Assembly (NCBI GenBank): GCA_902780785.1
Contig: CACZGS010000003.1
Coordinates: 214,351-278,350, forward strand
Direction: 5' to 3'
Source: Oscillospiraceae bacterium
GTDB lineage: Bacteria > Bacillota > Clostridia > Saccharofermentanales > Saccharofermentanaceae
DNA length: 64,000 bases
A program made the position numbers and the translations under genes. Below, piece after piece: positions 25,765-34,087 of the stretch. The notes beneath the pieces were generated by a model, which saw only the letters and a program-made list of their open reading frames with translations, had not been told where the DNA came from and searched no databases. Within the stretch, counting starts at the first letter, position 1; each line of letters opens with the position of its first letter.

Positions 25765-25770
25765 AAAAAT
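25765..25770 (-). promoter_or_regulatory. Possible -35 of the DUF212 unit
   Basis: A perfect TTGACA lies on the minus strand in this interval, just after the obgE-side terminator, but the sequence 17 bases on (TTATGG) is a poor -10 and TAAAAT lies too far. Assignment is weak and the coordinate is accurate to a few bases. Confidence 0.25.
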
Positions 25771-25790
25771 AAAGACTGTCAAAATAGCAC

Positions 25791-25827
25791 AAACAAAAAG
25801 ATGCCGTAGCTTTTAACTACGGCATCT
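25791..25827 (-). terminator. Terminator downstream of obgE
   Basis: A perfect 11-bp stem AGATGCCGTAG/CTACGGCATCT (25799-25809, 25817-25827) with a 7-base loop, followed on the minus strand by CTTTTTGT. It closes the rplU-prp-rpmA-obgE transcript. The 130 bases between it and the obgE stop show nothing else that I recognise. Confidence 0.85.
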
Positions 25828-25957
25828 CTACAAACAAACTCAAAACTCTTATCCAAAGTGGTCTCGTTCTTACGCTTTTGATAATACAGTACCATTAAGG
25901 CATCACAACGGAACATTTGTTAACAATATGTGAATAAACGAGCCGAATTTTGAAGTC

Positions 25958-27235
25958 TTAGTCATAATAATCAAATTCGAGATCACAGACCTTAACGGTA
26001 TCGCCTTCCTTGACGCCCATCTTCTTGAGTTCCTCGAAAACACCCTCGTTCTCAAGTGTTCTCTGGAAGAAGTTCGTAGATTCGGTGTCTCCGAAGTTTG
26101 TGGAATTGAAGATCTTGTTGATCCACTTTCCTGTTACTTCGAAATTGCCGTCTTCGTTGATGATGATCTCATATTTCTTGCCTTCATCAAATGTGTAGAC
26201 TCTCTCGCTGCCGTCTGCAATATCGTGGAGGACCGTAGGAGGCAGTTTGGATACTGCTTCAGTGATCTTGTCAGCTAATTCCCTGATACCGATCTGGCCT
26301 GCTGCGGAGATGAGATATACATCTTCATAGCCCAATGCTTTGACTTCATCGACAAACTTCTGAGCGTCCTCGTCGGATACGCCGTCGCACTTGTTGCCGA
26401 CAACGATCTGAGGTCTTGAAGCGAGCTCAAGGCTGAATTCCTCAAGTTCTTTATTGATTGTCTTGAAGTCATCCATCGGATCCCTGCCGTCTGTGCCTGA
26501 GAGATCCACAACATGAACGAGAAGTCTTGTTCTCTCGATATGTCTTAAGAAGTCGTGGCCTAAGCCTGCGCCTTCGTGAGCATTCTCGATGATGCCCGGA
26601 ATGTCTGCGATGACATATGAGAAATCATCCTTGCTGACAACGCCCAGAACGGGTTCCAATGTCGTGAAAGGATAGTCTGCGATCTTCGGCTTTGCTCTTG
26701 TAAGGACTGAGAGCAGCGTTGATTTTCCCGCATTGGGGAAGCCTACAAGACCGACGTCTGCGATGAGCTTTAACTCGATAGCGAGTTCTCTCTCCTCACC
26801 GTGTGATCCCGGTGTGGCAAACTGCGGTGCCTGTCTGATGGAATTTGCATAATGCATGTTGCCGAGTCCGCCCTTGCCGCCTCTTGCGACAATGATCTTC
26901 TGACCTGCTTCAGTGAGGTCAGCGATGATCTCGCCGGATTCGACATCTTTTACGACAGTGCCGACGGGAACACCGATGATAAGGTCTTCGCCGCGCTTGC
27001 CGTACATCTTTTTGCTCATGCCCTTTGCACCGTTCTGTGCAATGAACTTGTGCTTGAATCTGAAGTTCTGAAGGCTCGTCAGATTCGGTGCGGCCTGCAA
27101 AACAACATTTCCGCCGTCGCCGCCGTCACCACCGTCGGGTCCGCCGTTGGTAATATACTTCTCGGTATGGAAGCTGAGACAACCGTTGCCGCCGTCTCCG
27201 GCTTTAACATAAATCTTAGAGTGATCTATAAACAT
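25958..27235 (-). CDS. obgE: GTPase Obg (CgtA)
   Basis: A 425-residue ribosome-associated GTPase involved in 50S assembly and stress signalling. It has a Gly-rich Obg fold (1-158; 'GGPDGGDGGDGG'), then the G domain with G1 GFPNAGKST (165-173), G3 DIPG (211-214) and G4 NKCD, and a C-terminal OCT domain (~345-425) present in Gram-positive Obg. It lies downstream of rpmA, the usual place, after a hairpin in the 81-base gap. Confidence 0.97.
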   Translation of the reverse strand: MFIDHSKIYVKAGDGGNGCLSFHTEKYITNGGPDGGDGGDGGNVVLQAAPNLTSLQNFRFKHKFIAQNGAKGMSKKMYGKRGEDLIIGVPVGTVVKDVESGEIIADLTEAGQKIIVARGGKGGLGNMHYANSIRQAPQFATPGSHGEERELAIELKLIADVGLVGFPNAGKSTLLSVLTRAKPKIADYPFTTLEPVLGVVSKDDFSYVIADIPGIIENAHEGAGLGHDFLRHIERTRLLVHVVDLSGTDGRDPMDDFKTINKELEEFSLELASRPQIVVGNKCDGVSDEDAQKFVDEVKALGYEDVYLISAAGQIGIRELADKITEAVSKLPPTVLHDIADGSERVYTFDEGKKYEIIINEDGNFEVTGKWINKIFNSTNFGDTESTNFFQRTLENEGVFEELKKMGVKEGDTVKVCDLEFDYYD

Positions 27236-27254
27236 CTGATTCTCCTAAATACAA

Positions 27255-27290
27255 GAGCAGTCCAATCGCTATAGTAGCGACAGACTGCTC
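27255..27290 (-). other. Long hairpin between rpmA and obgE
   Basis: Outer 8-bp arms GAGCAGTC/GACTGCTC (27255-27262, 27283-27290) enclose an inner 6-bp stem TCGCTA/TAGCGA. There is no T-run after it on the minus strand, so it is more likely an RNA-processing or stability element than a terminator. Confidence 0.55.
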
Positions 27291-27316
27291 ATCTTGGTTT
27301 CTTCTGGATACCTAAA

Positions 27317-27598
27317 TTAGGCTACAGGATAAACGCTAACCTGCTTCTTATCCTTGCCCATACGCTCATACTTGACTGTACCGTCAATCAAAGCGAAAAG
27401 TGTATCATCGGATCCGATACCAACGTTTGTGCCGGGATGGATCTTTGTGCCACGCTGTCTAACAAGGATATTGCCGGCCAGAACTGACTGTCCGTCACCT
27501 TTCTTCGCTCCTAATCTCTTGGACTGGGACTCACGGCCGTTCTTGGTGGAACCCATTCCCTTCTTATGTGCGAAGAGCTGTAAATTAAACTTAATCAT
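27317..27598 (-). CDS. rpmA: Ribosomal protein L27, with cleavable N-terminus
   Basis: A 93-residue 50S protein near the peptidyl transferase centre. The chain starts [17 protein letters not shown]. Firmicute L27 proteins carry such an N-terminal extension ending in the LQLF-type site, which the protease Prp removes so that the mature protein begins at AHKKG. The prp gene lies immediately upstream (two bases). The body ('[17 protein letters not shown]', '[10 protein letters not shown]') is standard. Confidence 0.97.
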   Translation of the reverse strand: MIKFNLQLFAHKKGMGSTKNGRESQSKRLGAKKGDGQSVLAGNILVRQRGTKIHPGTNVGIGSDDTLFALIDGTVKYERMGKDKKQVSVYPVA

Positions 27599-27600
27599 AA

Positions 27601-27972
27601 TTACACCTCCGGTGTTCTTGAATGAATTATCTCTACGTACTTCTTCTTACTGTCGTTATAATCTCTTGCTATCCCGATAAGACCTAACTCGGCGGTCCTC
27701 ATAATTACCTGAGCCCTGTCCTTAGTCTCATCGTCTCCCAGATCGGGAACCGTTATCCTTAAGTTGACATCCTCTGTGCCTTCATTGCTGATACGGAAGA
27801 AAGATTCGCTGTCGTAACCGCAAATATCTTCCAGGGCGCTAGCAGCAGTAAACAAAAGTGTTGAAACTGCGCTGCAGATAATGTCTCTGCCGGGGTCATC
27901 GTATCCTGCATGCCCGTTGGCATATATAGCGCAGATACGGGAGTTTTCCCTATTGACGATAACGGAAATCAT
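27601..27972 (-). CDS. prp: Ribosomal-processing cysteine protease Prp
   Basis: A 123-residue cysteine protease (formerly DUF464/YsxB) that trims the N-terminus of L27. The catalytic pair is visible as H21 in 'NGHAGYDD' and C33 in 'DIICSAVS'. It sits between rplU and rpmA, as in most Firmicutes, and agrees with the LQLF-AHKKG site in the L27 gene next to it. Confidence 0.95.
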   Translation of the reverse strand: MISVIVNRENSRICAIYANGHAGYDDPGRDIICSAVSTLLFTAASALEDICGYDSESFFRISNEGTEDVNLRITVPDLGDDETKDRAQVIMRTAELGLIGIARDYNDSKKKYVEIIHSRTPEV

Positions 27973-27990
27973 AAGCTTTCAAGCCCTGAC

Positions 27991-28293
27991 TTACGCGTTG
28001 ATAGCCTTGATAAGTACACGTGTGTAAGGCTGTCTGTGGCCATTCTTTCTTCTGTAGCCCTTCTTAGCCTTGTACTTAGAGACGATAACCTTCTTATTTC
28101 TTCCCTGCTTAACGATCTCACCGGTTACTGTAGCCTTAACATCACCAGCTACGATACCGTTGTCATCAGATACTGCAAGTACTTCATCGAAAGTAACCTG
28201 GCTGCCAGCCTCACCTTCAAGCTTCTCAACGAAGATCTCATCGTCAACAGAAACCTTGTACTGCTTGCCGCCTGTCTTAATTACTGCGTACAT
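27991..28293 (-). CDS. rplU: Ribosomal protein L21
   Basis: A 100-residue 50S protein starting [14 protein letters not shown], ending with the RNA-binding '[17 protein letters not shown]'. I place the start at ATG 28293, where AGGAGG stands before the codon; an in-frame extension upstream lacks homology and overlaps the leader. It is the first gene of rplU-prp-rpmA-obgE, with a promoter at 28392-28421 and a leader of roughly 90 bases that could hold the autoregulatory L21 leader known in Firmicutes. Confidence 0.97.
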   Translation of the reverse strand: MYAVIKTGGKQYKVSVDDEIFVEKLEGEAGSQVTFDEVLAVSDDNGIVAGDVKATVTGEIVKQGRNKKVIVSKYKAKKGYRRKNGHRQPYTRVLIKAINA

Positions 28294-28385
28294 ATTCGTT
28301 CCTCCTGTTCTTCCAGTCTCGCTGCATAAAACCAAGGCATCGCTATAAAAAAGCGCATTTAAAATAGCCCGTCGCATGCGGTCAC
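28294..28385 (-). other. rplU 5' leader, candidate L21 leader region
   Basis: The transcribed leader contains GC-rich complementary stretches near 28360-28390 (CGCGGG.../...CGACGGGC) and ends in the AGGAGG site. Position matches the L21 leader RNA, but I did not verify the conserved structure. Confidence 0.35.
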
Positions 28386-28391
28386 CCGCGT

Positions 28392-28421
28392 ATAATACAC
28401 CGAAGGGTAAGCCAAAGTCAA
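28392..28421 (-). promoter_or_regulatory. Promoter of rplU-prp-rpmA-obgE
   Basis: Minus strand: -35 TTGACT (28416-28421), 18-base spacer, -10 TATTAT (28392-28397), in the gap after the upstream membrane-protein gene. Confidence 0.65.
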
Positions 28422-28461
28422 CAATTATTTTATATATAGGGAACTTTTTGCTCCCTTAAGG

Positions 28462-30021
28462 TCACCCTGCCAGGAATACCACGATGCCTGCAATGATACC
28501 GAAGACTAATCCGGAGACCTCATAATAGTCCGAGATGCGCTTGATCGGGATGGCGCAGACGCAAGGCAGGACGCTGATCCCCACACCTACTGCGGAATAT
28601 ACGGCAAGTTCCTCATTTCCCTGCATCAGTCCGATGACCAGAAGGACCGCGGAAGGTACCAGCGACTCGATGAAATATGCAGGGCTCGCAAAATAAGCCG
28701 TTCTTCCCTGACCTGATGCCTTGGATTTCTTGTCAGAAAGGATCAATGCTACGGCAGAAAGGCTCATTACGATAAATACGATAAGAGCATTTATCCAGTT
28801 AGAACTGTTGGTAAAGGCCTTCTCAATATTCGTAACGTTCAGAGCCGTTCCGGTGATCACCATGATCTCGACAAGGCCGATAAAGATCGACGCGAGGAAT
28901 ATGGGGAAACCGTCATCTTTTCTGGAATACTTGAACTTGTTGCTCAAAAGGAGCTTTATCTGGGCAAGTGCCATAAGCGCAATGATAAGGACCGGCGCAT
29001 AAAGGCCTACATATTTCGCGTACATCCTGACCTGGGGTATGAAGGTAAGCACGATACCTGAGAGCGCGAGCCAGCCTGAAAGACCCAGGAATATTATCGC
29101 GCCAAGGCTGTCACGGCCCTTAAGCTCTTTTCTGGCCTTCTCGGGAACTGCGACAGGCACCATGAACAGGAACAGCGCCAGCGCTGCTACCGATATGAAT
29201 ATCGCGATTATGAGGATGACCTGTCTTACGGCGATCCTTGAATAAGAATAGTCTTTTCCGAATGTCGTTCCGAGATACTGGGAGAGCTCATTCTGGAAAT
29301 TAATAGAAGATATAAGGCCTGAAGTGCCCAGATCTATCGAATAAAGGGAGAGATATCTCTTCTGGTTCGGAGATACGAATACTTTGGAAGAGAACATCCT
29401 GCCTCTCTGCGTGGGATGTCCGTACATGGTATCAACGCCTGAGATCTTCTCGAAGATCATCTGTGCGCCGGAAAGGTCGTTGGAAGTCTTGGCATTGCTG
29501 TCAAAACCGAATATCGCACAAGGCACGTCCGGATTGTCGCTGGTATATTTTGCGAGTGACGCATTGCCGGGATAATCAGGCAGGACAAGGACATATCCTT
29601 CAACATTGTCAGTACCTGACGAGATAAGATCGTCCATGATCTTGAAAGCATCCTTGCCGACGGCGCAGACAACGACTTTATTCTTACTGTAGCCTTTGGG
29701 CATCTCATAAACATAGCTCTCGTCATCCAGGTGCTTACCGGGTTCGATTATCTCGAAATCAAAATCGGCAGCCGCAAGGCTGTTCCTTAATGATACTTCA
29801 GGGATCGCAGAGCCGTCATTAAAGATCAGGAGGGTCCTCTTCGCATCCTTGGTCCCGATAAAGGTTATAAGGTACAGCACAAACAAAGTAACAGCCATGA
29901 CAAAAGCCAGAAGCAATGCATACCACGCCATCTTAGGGATCTTCAGAGGCCTAAGCTTTCTGAACCCGTATTGCGGCGCGATCTTATTTTCTATGGGCTT
30001 TGTAACGGACGTTTTCTTCAT
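28462..30021 (-). CDS. Membrane protein of unknown function
   Basis: I do not recognise this 519-residue protein. It has a short basic N-terminus, a membrane segment at about 33-57, an extracytoplasmic alpha/beta-looking domain at ~60-260 ('VVVCAVGKDAFKIMDDL', 'EGYVLVLPDYPG', 'PCAIFGFDS'), and then about eight hydrophobic segments from ~265 to the end. No catalytic motif stands out. It starts six bases after murC and ends about 40 bases before the rplU promoter, so it is probably co-transcribed with murC, which hints at a cell-envelope role. Base composition is like that of its neighbours. Confidence 0.8.
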   Translation of the reverse strand: MKKTSVTKPIENKIAPQYGFRKLRPLKIPKMAWYALLLAFVMAVTLFVLYLITFIGTKDAKRTLLIFNDGSAIPEVSLRNSLAAADFDFEIIEPGKHLDDESYVYEMPKGYSKNKVVVCAVGKDAFKIMDDLISSGTDNVEGYVLVLPDYPGNASLAKYTSDNPDVPCAIFGFDSNAKTSNDLSGAQMIFEKISGVDTMYGHPTQRGRMFSSKVFVSPNQKRYLSLYSIDLGTSGLISSINFQNELSQYLGTTFGKDYSYSRIAVRQVILIIAIFISVAALALFLFMVPVAVPEKARKELKGRDSLGAIIFLGLSGWLALSGIVLTFIPQVRMYAKYVGLYAPVLIIALMALAQIKLLLSNKFKYSRKDDGFPIFLASIFIGLVEIMVITGTALNVTNIEKAFTNSSNWINALIVFIVMSLSAVALILSDKKSKASGQGRTAYFASPAYFIESLVPSAVLLVIGLMQGNEELAVYSAVGVGISVLPCVCAIPIKRISDYYEVSGLVFGIIAGIVVFLAG

Positions 30022-30027
30022 CTTGTC

Positions 30028-31482
30028 TTAAGGGCAAAGCTCGTCGCCCAATTCCCTTATATCTTCAGGTCCTAAGATCAGGATAATGTCGCCGGGCTTT
30101 ATGAGCTCGTCGATCCTCTTCTTAAGGTCTTCCCTGTTCTCATAGAACTCGGCATTGCCTTTGCCGGTGCGCTGATTGATAGCATCCGCGATCATCCTGC
30201 TCGACATTCCGAGATCATCGCTCTCCCTGTCGGAGAATATCTCAGCAAACAATATCTTTTTGCACGGCAGAAGGCTTGTTACATAGTCTTCGAAAAGGAG
30301 CTTTGTACGGTTGAACGTCAGGGGCTGGAAGACAACTAAGATATCGCCGTGAGGCATGTTGGAAGCAGCTTCGATGGTAGCTCTTGCGGCTGTCGGGTGA
30401 TGTGCGTAGTCAACTACGACGTCACAGCCCTTATACTTACCCTTGACGGTATATCTTCCGTCAGCGCCGCCGAAATCATCGAGAGCGCTCTTAATAGCTT
30501 CGGGTGAAGCGCCGTTAAGATATGCTGCGGCAGCCGCATTCAAAGCATTTGCAATGTTGTGGCGTCCCGGGATCCTAAGCTTTACGCTGATCCTCTGCTT
30601 GTCGTTGATAACGATATCGAATTCGGGAAGTCCGTTATTGAATGTGATGTTCTCGGCAACAAAATCAGCCTTTCTGCCGGTAACCACGCATTTTTCGCTG
30701 TCTGTGGCGCATGTAACGACCTTGGGGAACTGCCTTCCCGTATTGTCGAAATATTCCTTTGCTTCGGCAAGTGCCCTTGCGATGTTGCCGTCGTGGCCTG
30801 ATACGACCACATATCCGTCATCGTCGACAAGTCTTACGAAGCGCGCGAAAACATCGATTACGTCTTCGATCGTCGGATAGCAGTCAACGTGGTCGTGATC
30901 GATATTCGTGATGACAGCTGTCGTGGAAGAGAAATTCAGGAACGATCTGTTGAACTCACAGGCCTCAGATACCAGAAGGTCATGTGAACCCGTTCTGATA
31001 GTGCCGTTAAAGATATCGAGATCGGCACCGAGATGGACCGTCGGGTCAAGACCTGCATCGATCATCATTAGAGATATCATCGAAGTTGTAGTCGTCTTAC
31101 CGTGTGTGCCGGAGACGTTGATCACGTTCTTATATGTTCTTGTGAAGGCGCCGAGGAATTCGGCTCTGTCAAAGATCTGGAGATCGAGTTCGGTCGCTCT
31201 CTTCACTTCTTCGTTGTGAGGAAGGATAGCAGCCGTCTTTACAAGATAATCAGGCTTAAAGTCATCGATATTGGAAGCGATCTGGCTGTTGTAGATCTTT
31301 ATTCCCTGCTCTTCCAAGATGGCTGTTCTCTCGGACGGATGGTTATCGGAGCCTCCGACAACGAATCCCGCATGCTGCGCGAGCCTTGCAAGGCCGTTCA
31401 TGGAGATGCCTCCGATACCTATGAAATAGATACGTGAGCCCTTCTGTATATCATTCAATGTAAAACTTTTAGGTTCTAACAC
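30028..31482 (-). CDS. murC: UDP-N-acetylmuramate--L-alanine ligase
   Basis: Adds the first amino acid to UDP-MurNAc in peptidoglycan synthesis. It has the N-terminal Rossmann part 'GIGGISMNGLARLA', the ATP loop GTHGKTTTT (125-133), 'NIDHDHVDCY' and a C-terminal ligase domain with 'DYAHHPT'. At 484 residues it is slightly longer than usual (~450). The start is GTG 31482, supported by AGGAAGTG eight bases before it. The gene shares a probable transcript with the unknown membrane protein. Confidence 0.96.
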   Translation of the reverse strand: MLEPKSFTLNDIQKGSRIYFIGIGGISMNGLARLAQHAGFVVGGSDNHPSERTAILEEQGIKIYNSQIASNIDDFKPDYLVKTAAILPHNEEVKRATELDLQIFDRAEFLGAFTRTYKNVINVSGTHGKTTTTSMISLMMIDAGLDPTVHLGADLDIFNGTIRTGSHDLLVSEACEFNRSFLNFSSTTAVITNIDHDHVDCYPTIEDVIDVFARFVRLVDDDGYVVVSGHDGNIARALAEAKEYFDNTGRQFPKVVTCATDSEKCVVTGRKADFVAENITFNNGLPEFDIVINDKQRISVKLRIPGRHNIANALNAAAAAYLNGASPEAIKSALDDFGGADGRYTVKGKYKGCDVVVDYAHHPTAARATIEAASNMPHGDILVVFQPLTFNRTKLLFEDYVTSLLPCKKILFAEIFSDRESDDLGMSSRMIADAINQRTGKGNAEFYENREDLKKRIDELIKPGDIILILGPEDIRELGDELCP

Positions 31483-31522
31483 AATAGATCACTTCCTGTT
31501 TCCGCTTTAAAATTTCCCAGTA

Positions 31523-31528
31523 ATTATA
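31523..31528 (-). promoter_or_regulatory. Candidate -10 of the murC promoter
   Basis: TATAAT on the minus strand, 41 bases before the GTG start of murC; the -35 (TTTGCC, 17 bases upstream, inside the end of ybaK) is weak. Confidence 0.35.
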
Positions 31529-31533
31529 CTATT

Positions 31534-32019
31534 TTAGGAACGCACGGCAAAATCGCCGACTACGGCATTCGTAAATGAAATGAGATCTGAAGGCTTCATC
31601 TTGAGCTGTACGCCCCTCTGGCCGGCACTTACGCAGATATTGTCGATGAGCTCTGCCATCTCATCAATAAAGGTCCTGTACTGCTTCTTCATTCCGATAG
31701 GAGAGCAGCCGCCTCTGATATAGCCCGTAACGTTCAGGAGATCCTTAACGTGGATAAGGTCTACCCTCTTAACGCCTGCCAGCACCGCAGCCTTCTTAAG
31801 GTCGATCTCATCATCGACCGAGATGCAGAAGACAAGGTATTCGCCCTTGTCGGATACCGCGGTCAGGGTCTTAAAGACTTCCTCATAGGGAATACCCAAG
31901 TATTCGGCGACGTGATGACCGTCAAGATCATTCTCGTCATATTCGTATTCCTCATAGGTATAAGGCACTCCCGCCTTATCCAGTATCCTCATTGCATTTG
32001 TCTTTTTGAACTGTGCCAT
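31534..32019 (-). CDS. ybaK: Cys-tRNA(Pro)/Cys-tRNA(Cys) deacylase, YbaK type
   Basis: A 161-residue editing protein that hydrolyses Cys wrongly attached to tRNA-Pro. The fold marks are 'GVPYTYEEYEYD', the Lys in 'EEVFKTL', and 'YIRGGCSPIGMKK', all conserved in the YbaK/EbsC family. ATG 32019 is chosen because AAGGAG precedes it by seven bases; the upstream in-frame codon (32049) has none. It is divergent from the VOC gene, with overlapping promoters in the 101-base gap. Confidence 0.93.
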   Translation of the reverse strand: MAQFKKTNAMRILDKAGVPYTYEEYEYDENDLDGHHVAEYLGIPYEEVFKTLTAVSDKGEYLVFCISVDDEIDLKKAAVLAGVKRVDLIHVKDLLNVTGYIRGGCSPIGMKKQYRTFIDEMAELIDNICVSAGQRGVQLKMKPSDLISFTNAVVGDFAVRS

Positions 32020-32049
32020 TTTGCTCTCCTTAGCGATATGCTCCCGCAT

Positions 32050-32078
32050 ATTCTATCTTTATTGCCAAGCGGTTTCAA
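32050..32078 (-). promoter_or_regulatory. Promoter of ybaK
   Basis: Minus strand: -35 TTGAAA (32073-32078), 17-base spacer, -10 TAGAAT (32050-32055). It overlaps the plus-strand promoter at 32062-32089. Confidence 0.55.
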
Positions 32079-32089
32079 ATTGATAAAAT
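32062..32089 (+). promoter_or_regulatory. Promoter of the VOC-domain gene
   Basis: Plus strand: -35 TTGCCA (32062-32067), 16-base spacer, -10 TAAAAT (32084-32089), 31 bases before the ATG. Confidence 0.55.
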
Positions 32090-32120
32090 AAACTAAACAT
32101 TGAGACATTAGGAGTAACTT

Positions 32121-32963
32121 ATGCTTAACAAAGAATATCCTCTGCACGACATGAATGTTGTTTTCGACATGATCGAGAGCTCCATTGCAAAAGGCGGCAC
32201 ACACGATAAGACCGCTGAGGAGATGAATCTTCTCATGCATCTTTATGCAGGTCTCCCTGCAGAGGCAGTGGAAGAAGGCATGAAGTTCATCCACGGGAGA
32301 GCATGCGAGATCCCGGCAACATCTGACATTATCCCGCTCCACGTAAGGCTCATGAACCTTCTTGAATATCTCGAAAAGGTCGAATACTTAGCCGACATCC
32401 CTGCTACGCTCTCTACCGAAGAGATCACCAAGAGATCTGACATCATGAACTCTCTTGATGAACACGAGAAGTTCTTCGGAACTCCCCTTCTTGGCTATCA
32501 GTTCAATATGGGCACCGCAGCTCCCGCTGAGGCCAAGGAAGGCGAAGATGATAATAACGGCAGGCTCCTTCTCATGAACAGTCAGGCAGCTGTATTTGCC
32601 TGCGAAGATATCTATAAGACAGCGCTTTTCTACGAGAATAAGCTGGGCTTCAAGGCTTCACACTTAGACGACGAAGCAATGCCCCACATAAAGCTCACCA
32701 GAGACAACATCGCTATCGTCCTCGTTAAGGGCGAAGGCGATATTACAAAGCCCGCAAGAGAATACGGCATCAAGTACGACATGTATATCTACTGCTCAGA
32801 GCCTTTCTTGCTCCACAACGAAGTTGCGGGAAACGGCATCAAGATCGTCGAAGACCTCCCTGATGCAAAGGCTGCCCAAGGCATGACCACCAACCGCCAG
32901 TTCGTTTTCGAGGACATCGACGGAAGGCACATATGCGTATCGCAATATATCGAAAGCAACTGA
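32121..32963 (+). CDS. VOC (glyoxalase/bleomycin-resistance) domain protein with unknown N-terminus
   Basis: A 280-residue cytoplasmic protein. Residues ~150-278 read as one vicinal-oxygen-chelate module ('AVFACEDIYKTALFYENKLGFKA', 'HIKLTRDNIAIVLVKG', 'QFVFEDIDGRHICVSQY'). Residues 1-145 are mostly helical and match no family that I recognise. The metal ligands of true glyoxalases are not obvious, so the activity is unknown. TTAGGAGT precedes the ATG, and a hairpin terminator follows the stop. It is one of two intact plus-strand genes in the window. Confidence 0.82.
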   Translation: MLNKEYPLHDMNVVFDMIESSIAKGGTHDKTAEEMNLLMHLYAGLPAEAVEEGMKFIHGRACEIPATSDIIPLHVRLMNLLEYLEKVEYLADIPATLSTEEITKRSDIMNSLDEHEKFFGTPLLGYQFNMGTAAPAEAKEGEDDNNGRLLLMNSQAAVFACEDIYKTALFYENKLGFKASHLDDEAMPHIKLTRDNIAIVLVKGEGDITKPAREYGIKYDMYIYCSEPFLLHNEVAGNGIKIVEDLPDAKAAQGMTTNRQFVFEDIDGRHICVSQYIESN

Positions 32964-32971
32964 GAATCAAA

Positions 32972-33010
32972 AAGACCTGCCACAGTTAAGTGACAGGCCT
33001 TTCTTTTTAT
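32972..33010. terminator. Terminator between convergent genes
   Basis: An imperfect stem around ACCTGCCAC/GTGACAGGC with a 6-base loop (AGTTAA), A-rich on its left and T-rich on its right, so it can serve both the VOC gene (+) and the DUF4097 gene (-). Confidence 0.75.
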
Positions 33011-33022
33011 GGTTTATTGCAA

Positions 33023-34087
33023 TCAGATCTTGTGGAATCCTACATCGCCGGATGAGCAGTGGATCTCCATGTCATTGGTACCGTTACCGTTAATGTAATC
33101 CTTGCCGTCCTTTGTGAAAGGAAGTTCGTAGTTGAAGTCTCCGCTGGAGATCTTTACGTGAACCGTAATATCGGAATCTTCCGGAATGCTTACGTCGATT
33201 CCGCCGGAGCTGCAGTTGATATTGGAAGTTGCGGGAGCCTTGTCGAGACTGATCGTGGAATGACCGCTTGAAGCCTTTGTATAAAGGTTCTTAACTTCGT
33301 CAGCATCAAGAACGATCGGACCGGAGCTTACTTCAACAGAAAGATCATCAACTGTTCCCATGTCAGCCTTTACTCCGCCTGAAGAAGATTTGATCGTAGC
33401 GGTGCCTACATTACCTGTCTGGTATACTTCGACCTTTCCGGAAGAAGAATTAATATCGAGATTATTGCAGTCGCCTTCCTGATCGAGCACGAGATTTCCT
33501 GAAGAAAGCTTAACTTTGATTGAATCGGCATTTCCCTTCTGAACGAGATCTACATTACCTGAAGAAGACTTATGCTCAATAGCCTTGGCAGAACAGGAGA
33601 TCCTTGTATTGCCGGATGAAGCGTGTGATTTCAGCGAATCAGTCGTAAAGCTGTCCAGGAGAACGTCTCCGGATGATACATTGATGATGAACTCATCAAG
33701 GTTCTGGGCAGAAGGCAGAGTGATCTCAAGGGATTTCTCGATACCCGTGAAATTGAGTGCATTCTTGGAAGCGCAATATCTTACATAAAGAGTGTCACCG
33801 TCTACCCATGTATGAACCTGACGGTCCTTGTCGATGTCCTTGTTTACAGTTTCCTTTACTGAGACTGAATCAGTTTCTTTTCCCTTAACTGTTACATTGC
33901 CACAAGCATAATCGAGGTTGATCTTTGTGATCTTGTCATCGACCTCACGGTTTCCTGCTTCGTACTTGTCTGCATTCTCATACTTGTAATTGATCGTGTT
34001 GATAAATCCGATCGAACAACCTGTGAGGCAGACTGTTGCGGGTACGATAAGAGCCATTGCTCCTGCTACTAACTTACTTGTTTTCAT
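33023..34087 (-). CDS. DUF4097-family beta-repeat lipoprotein
   Basis: A 354-residue secreted protein with a lipoprotein signal: hydrophobic segment and lipobox LTGC (residues ~22-25), so it should be anchored outside the membrane. The rest is a regular beta structure in which S-S-G turns recur about eleven times at intervals of roughly 17-25 residues, typical of the DUF4097 'putative adhesin' family. It overlaps the anti-sigma gene by 14 bases, the usual sigma/anti-sigma/DUF4097 order. It may act as an envelope-stress effector or sensor partner; this is inference. Confidence 0.88.
   Translation of the reverse strand: MKTSKLVAGAMALIVPATVCLTGCSIGFINTINYKYENADKYEAGNREVDDKITKINLDYACGNVTVKGKETDSVSVKETVNKDIDKDRQVHTWVDGDTLYVRYCASKNALNFTGIEKSLEITLPSAQNLDEFIINVSSGDVLLDSFTTDSLKSHASSGNTRISCSAKAIEHKSSSGNVDLVQKGNADSIKVKLSSGNLVLDQEGDCNNLDINSSSGKVEVYQTGNVGTATIKSSSGGVKADMGTVDDLSVEVSSGPIVLDADEVKNLYTKASSGHSTISLDKAPATSNINCSSGGIDVSIPEDSDITVHVKISSGDFNYELPFTKDGKDYINGNGTNDMEIHCSSGDVGFHKI

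Noticed and set aside
25799..25827. tRNA fragment, because of the GCCGTAG...CTACGGC stem
   Set aside because: No cloverleaf arms or CCA-type end; the stem with a T-run is a terminator.
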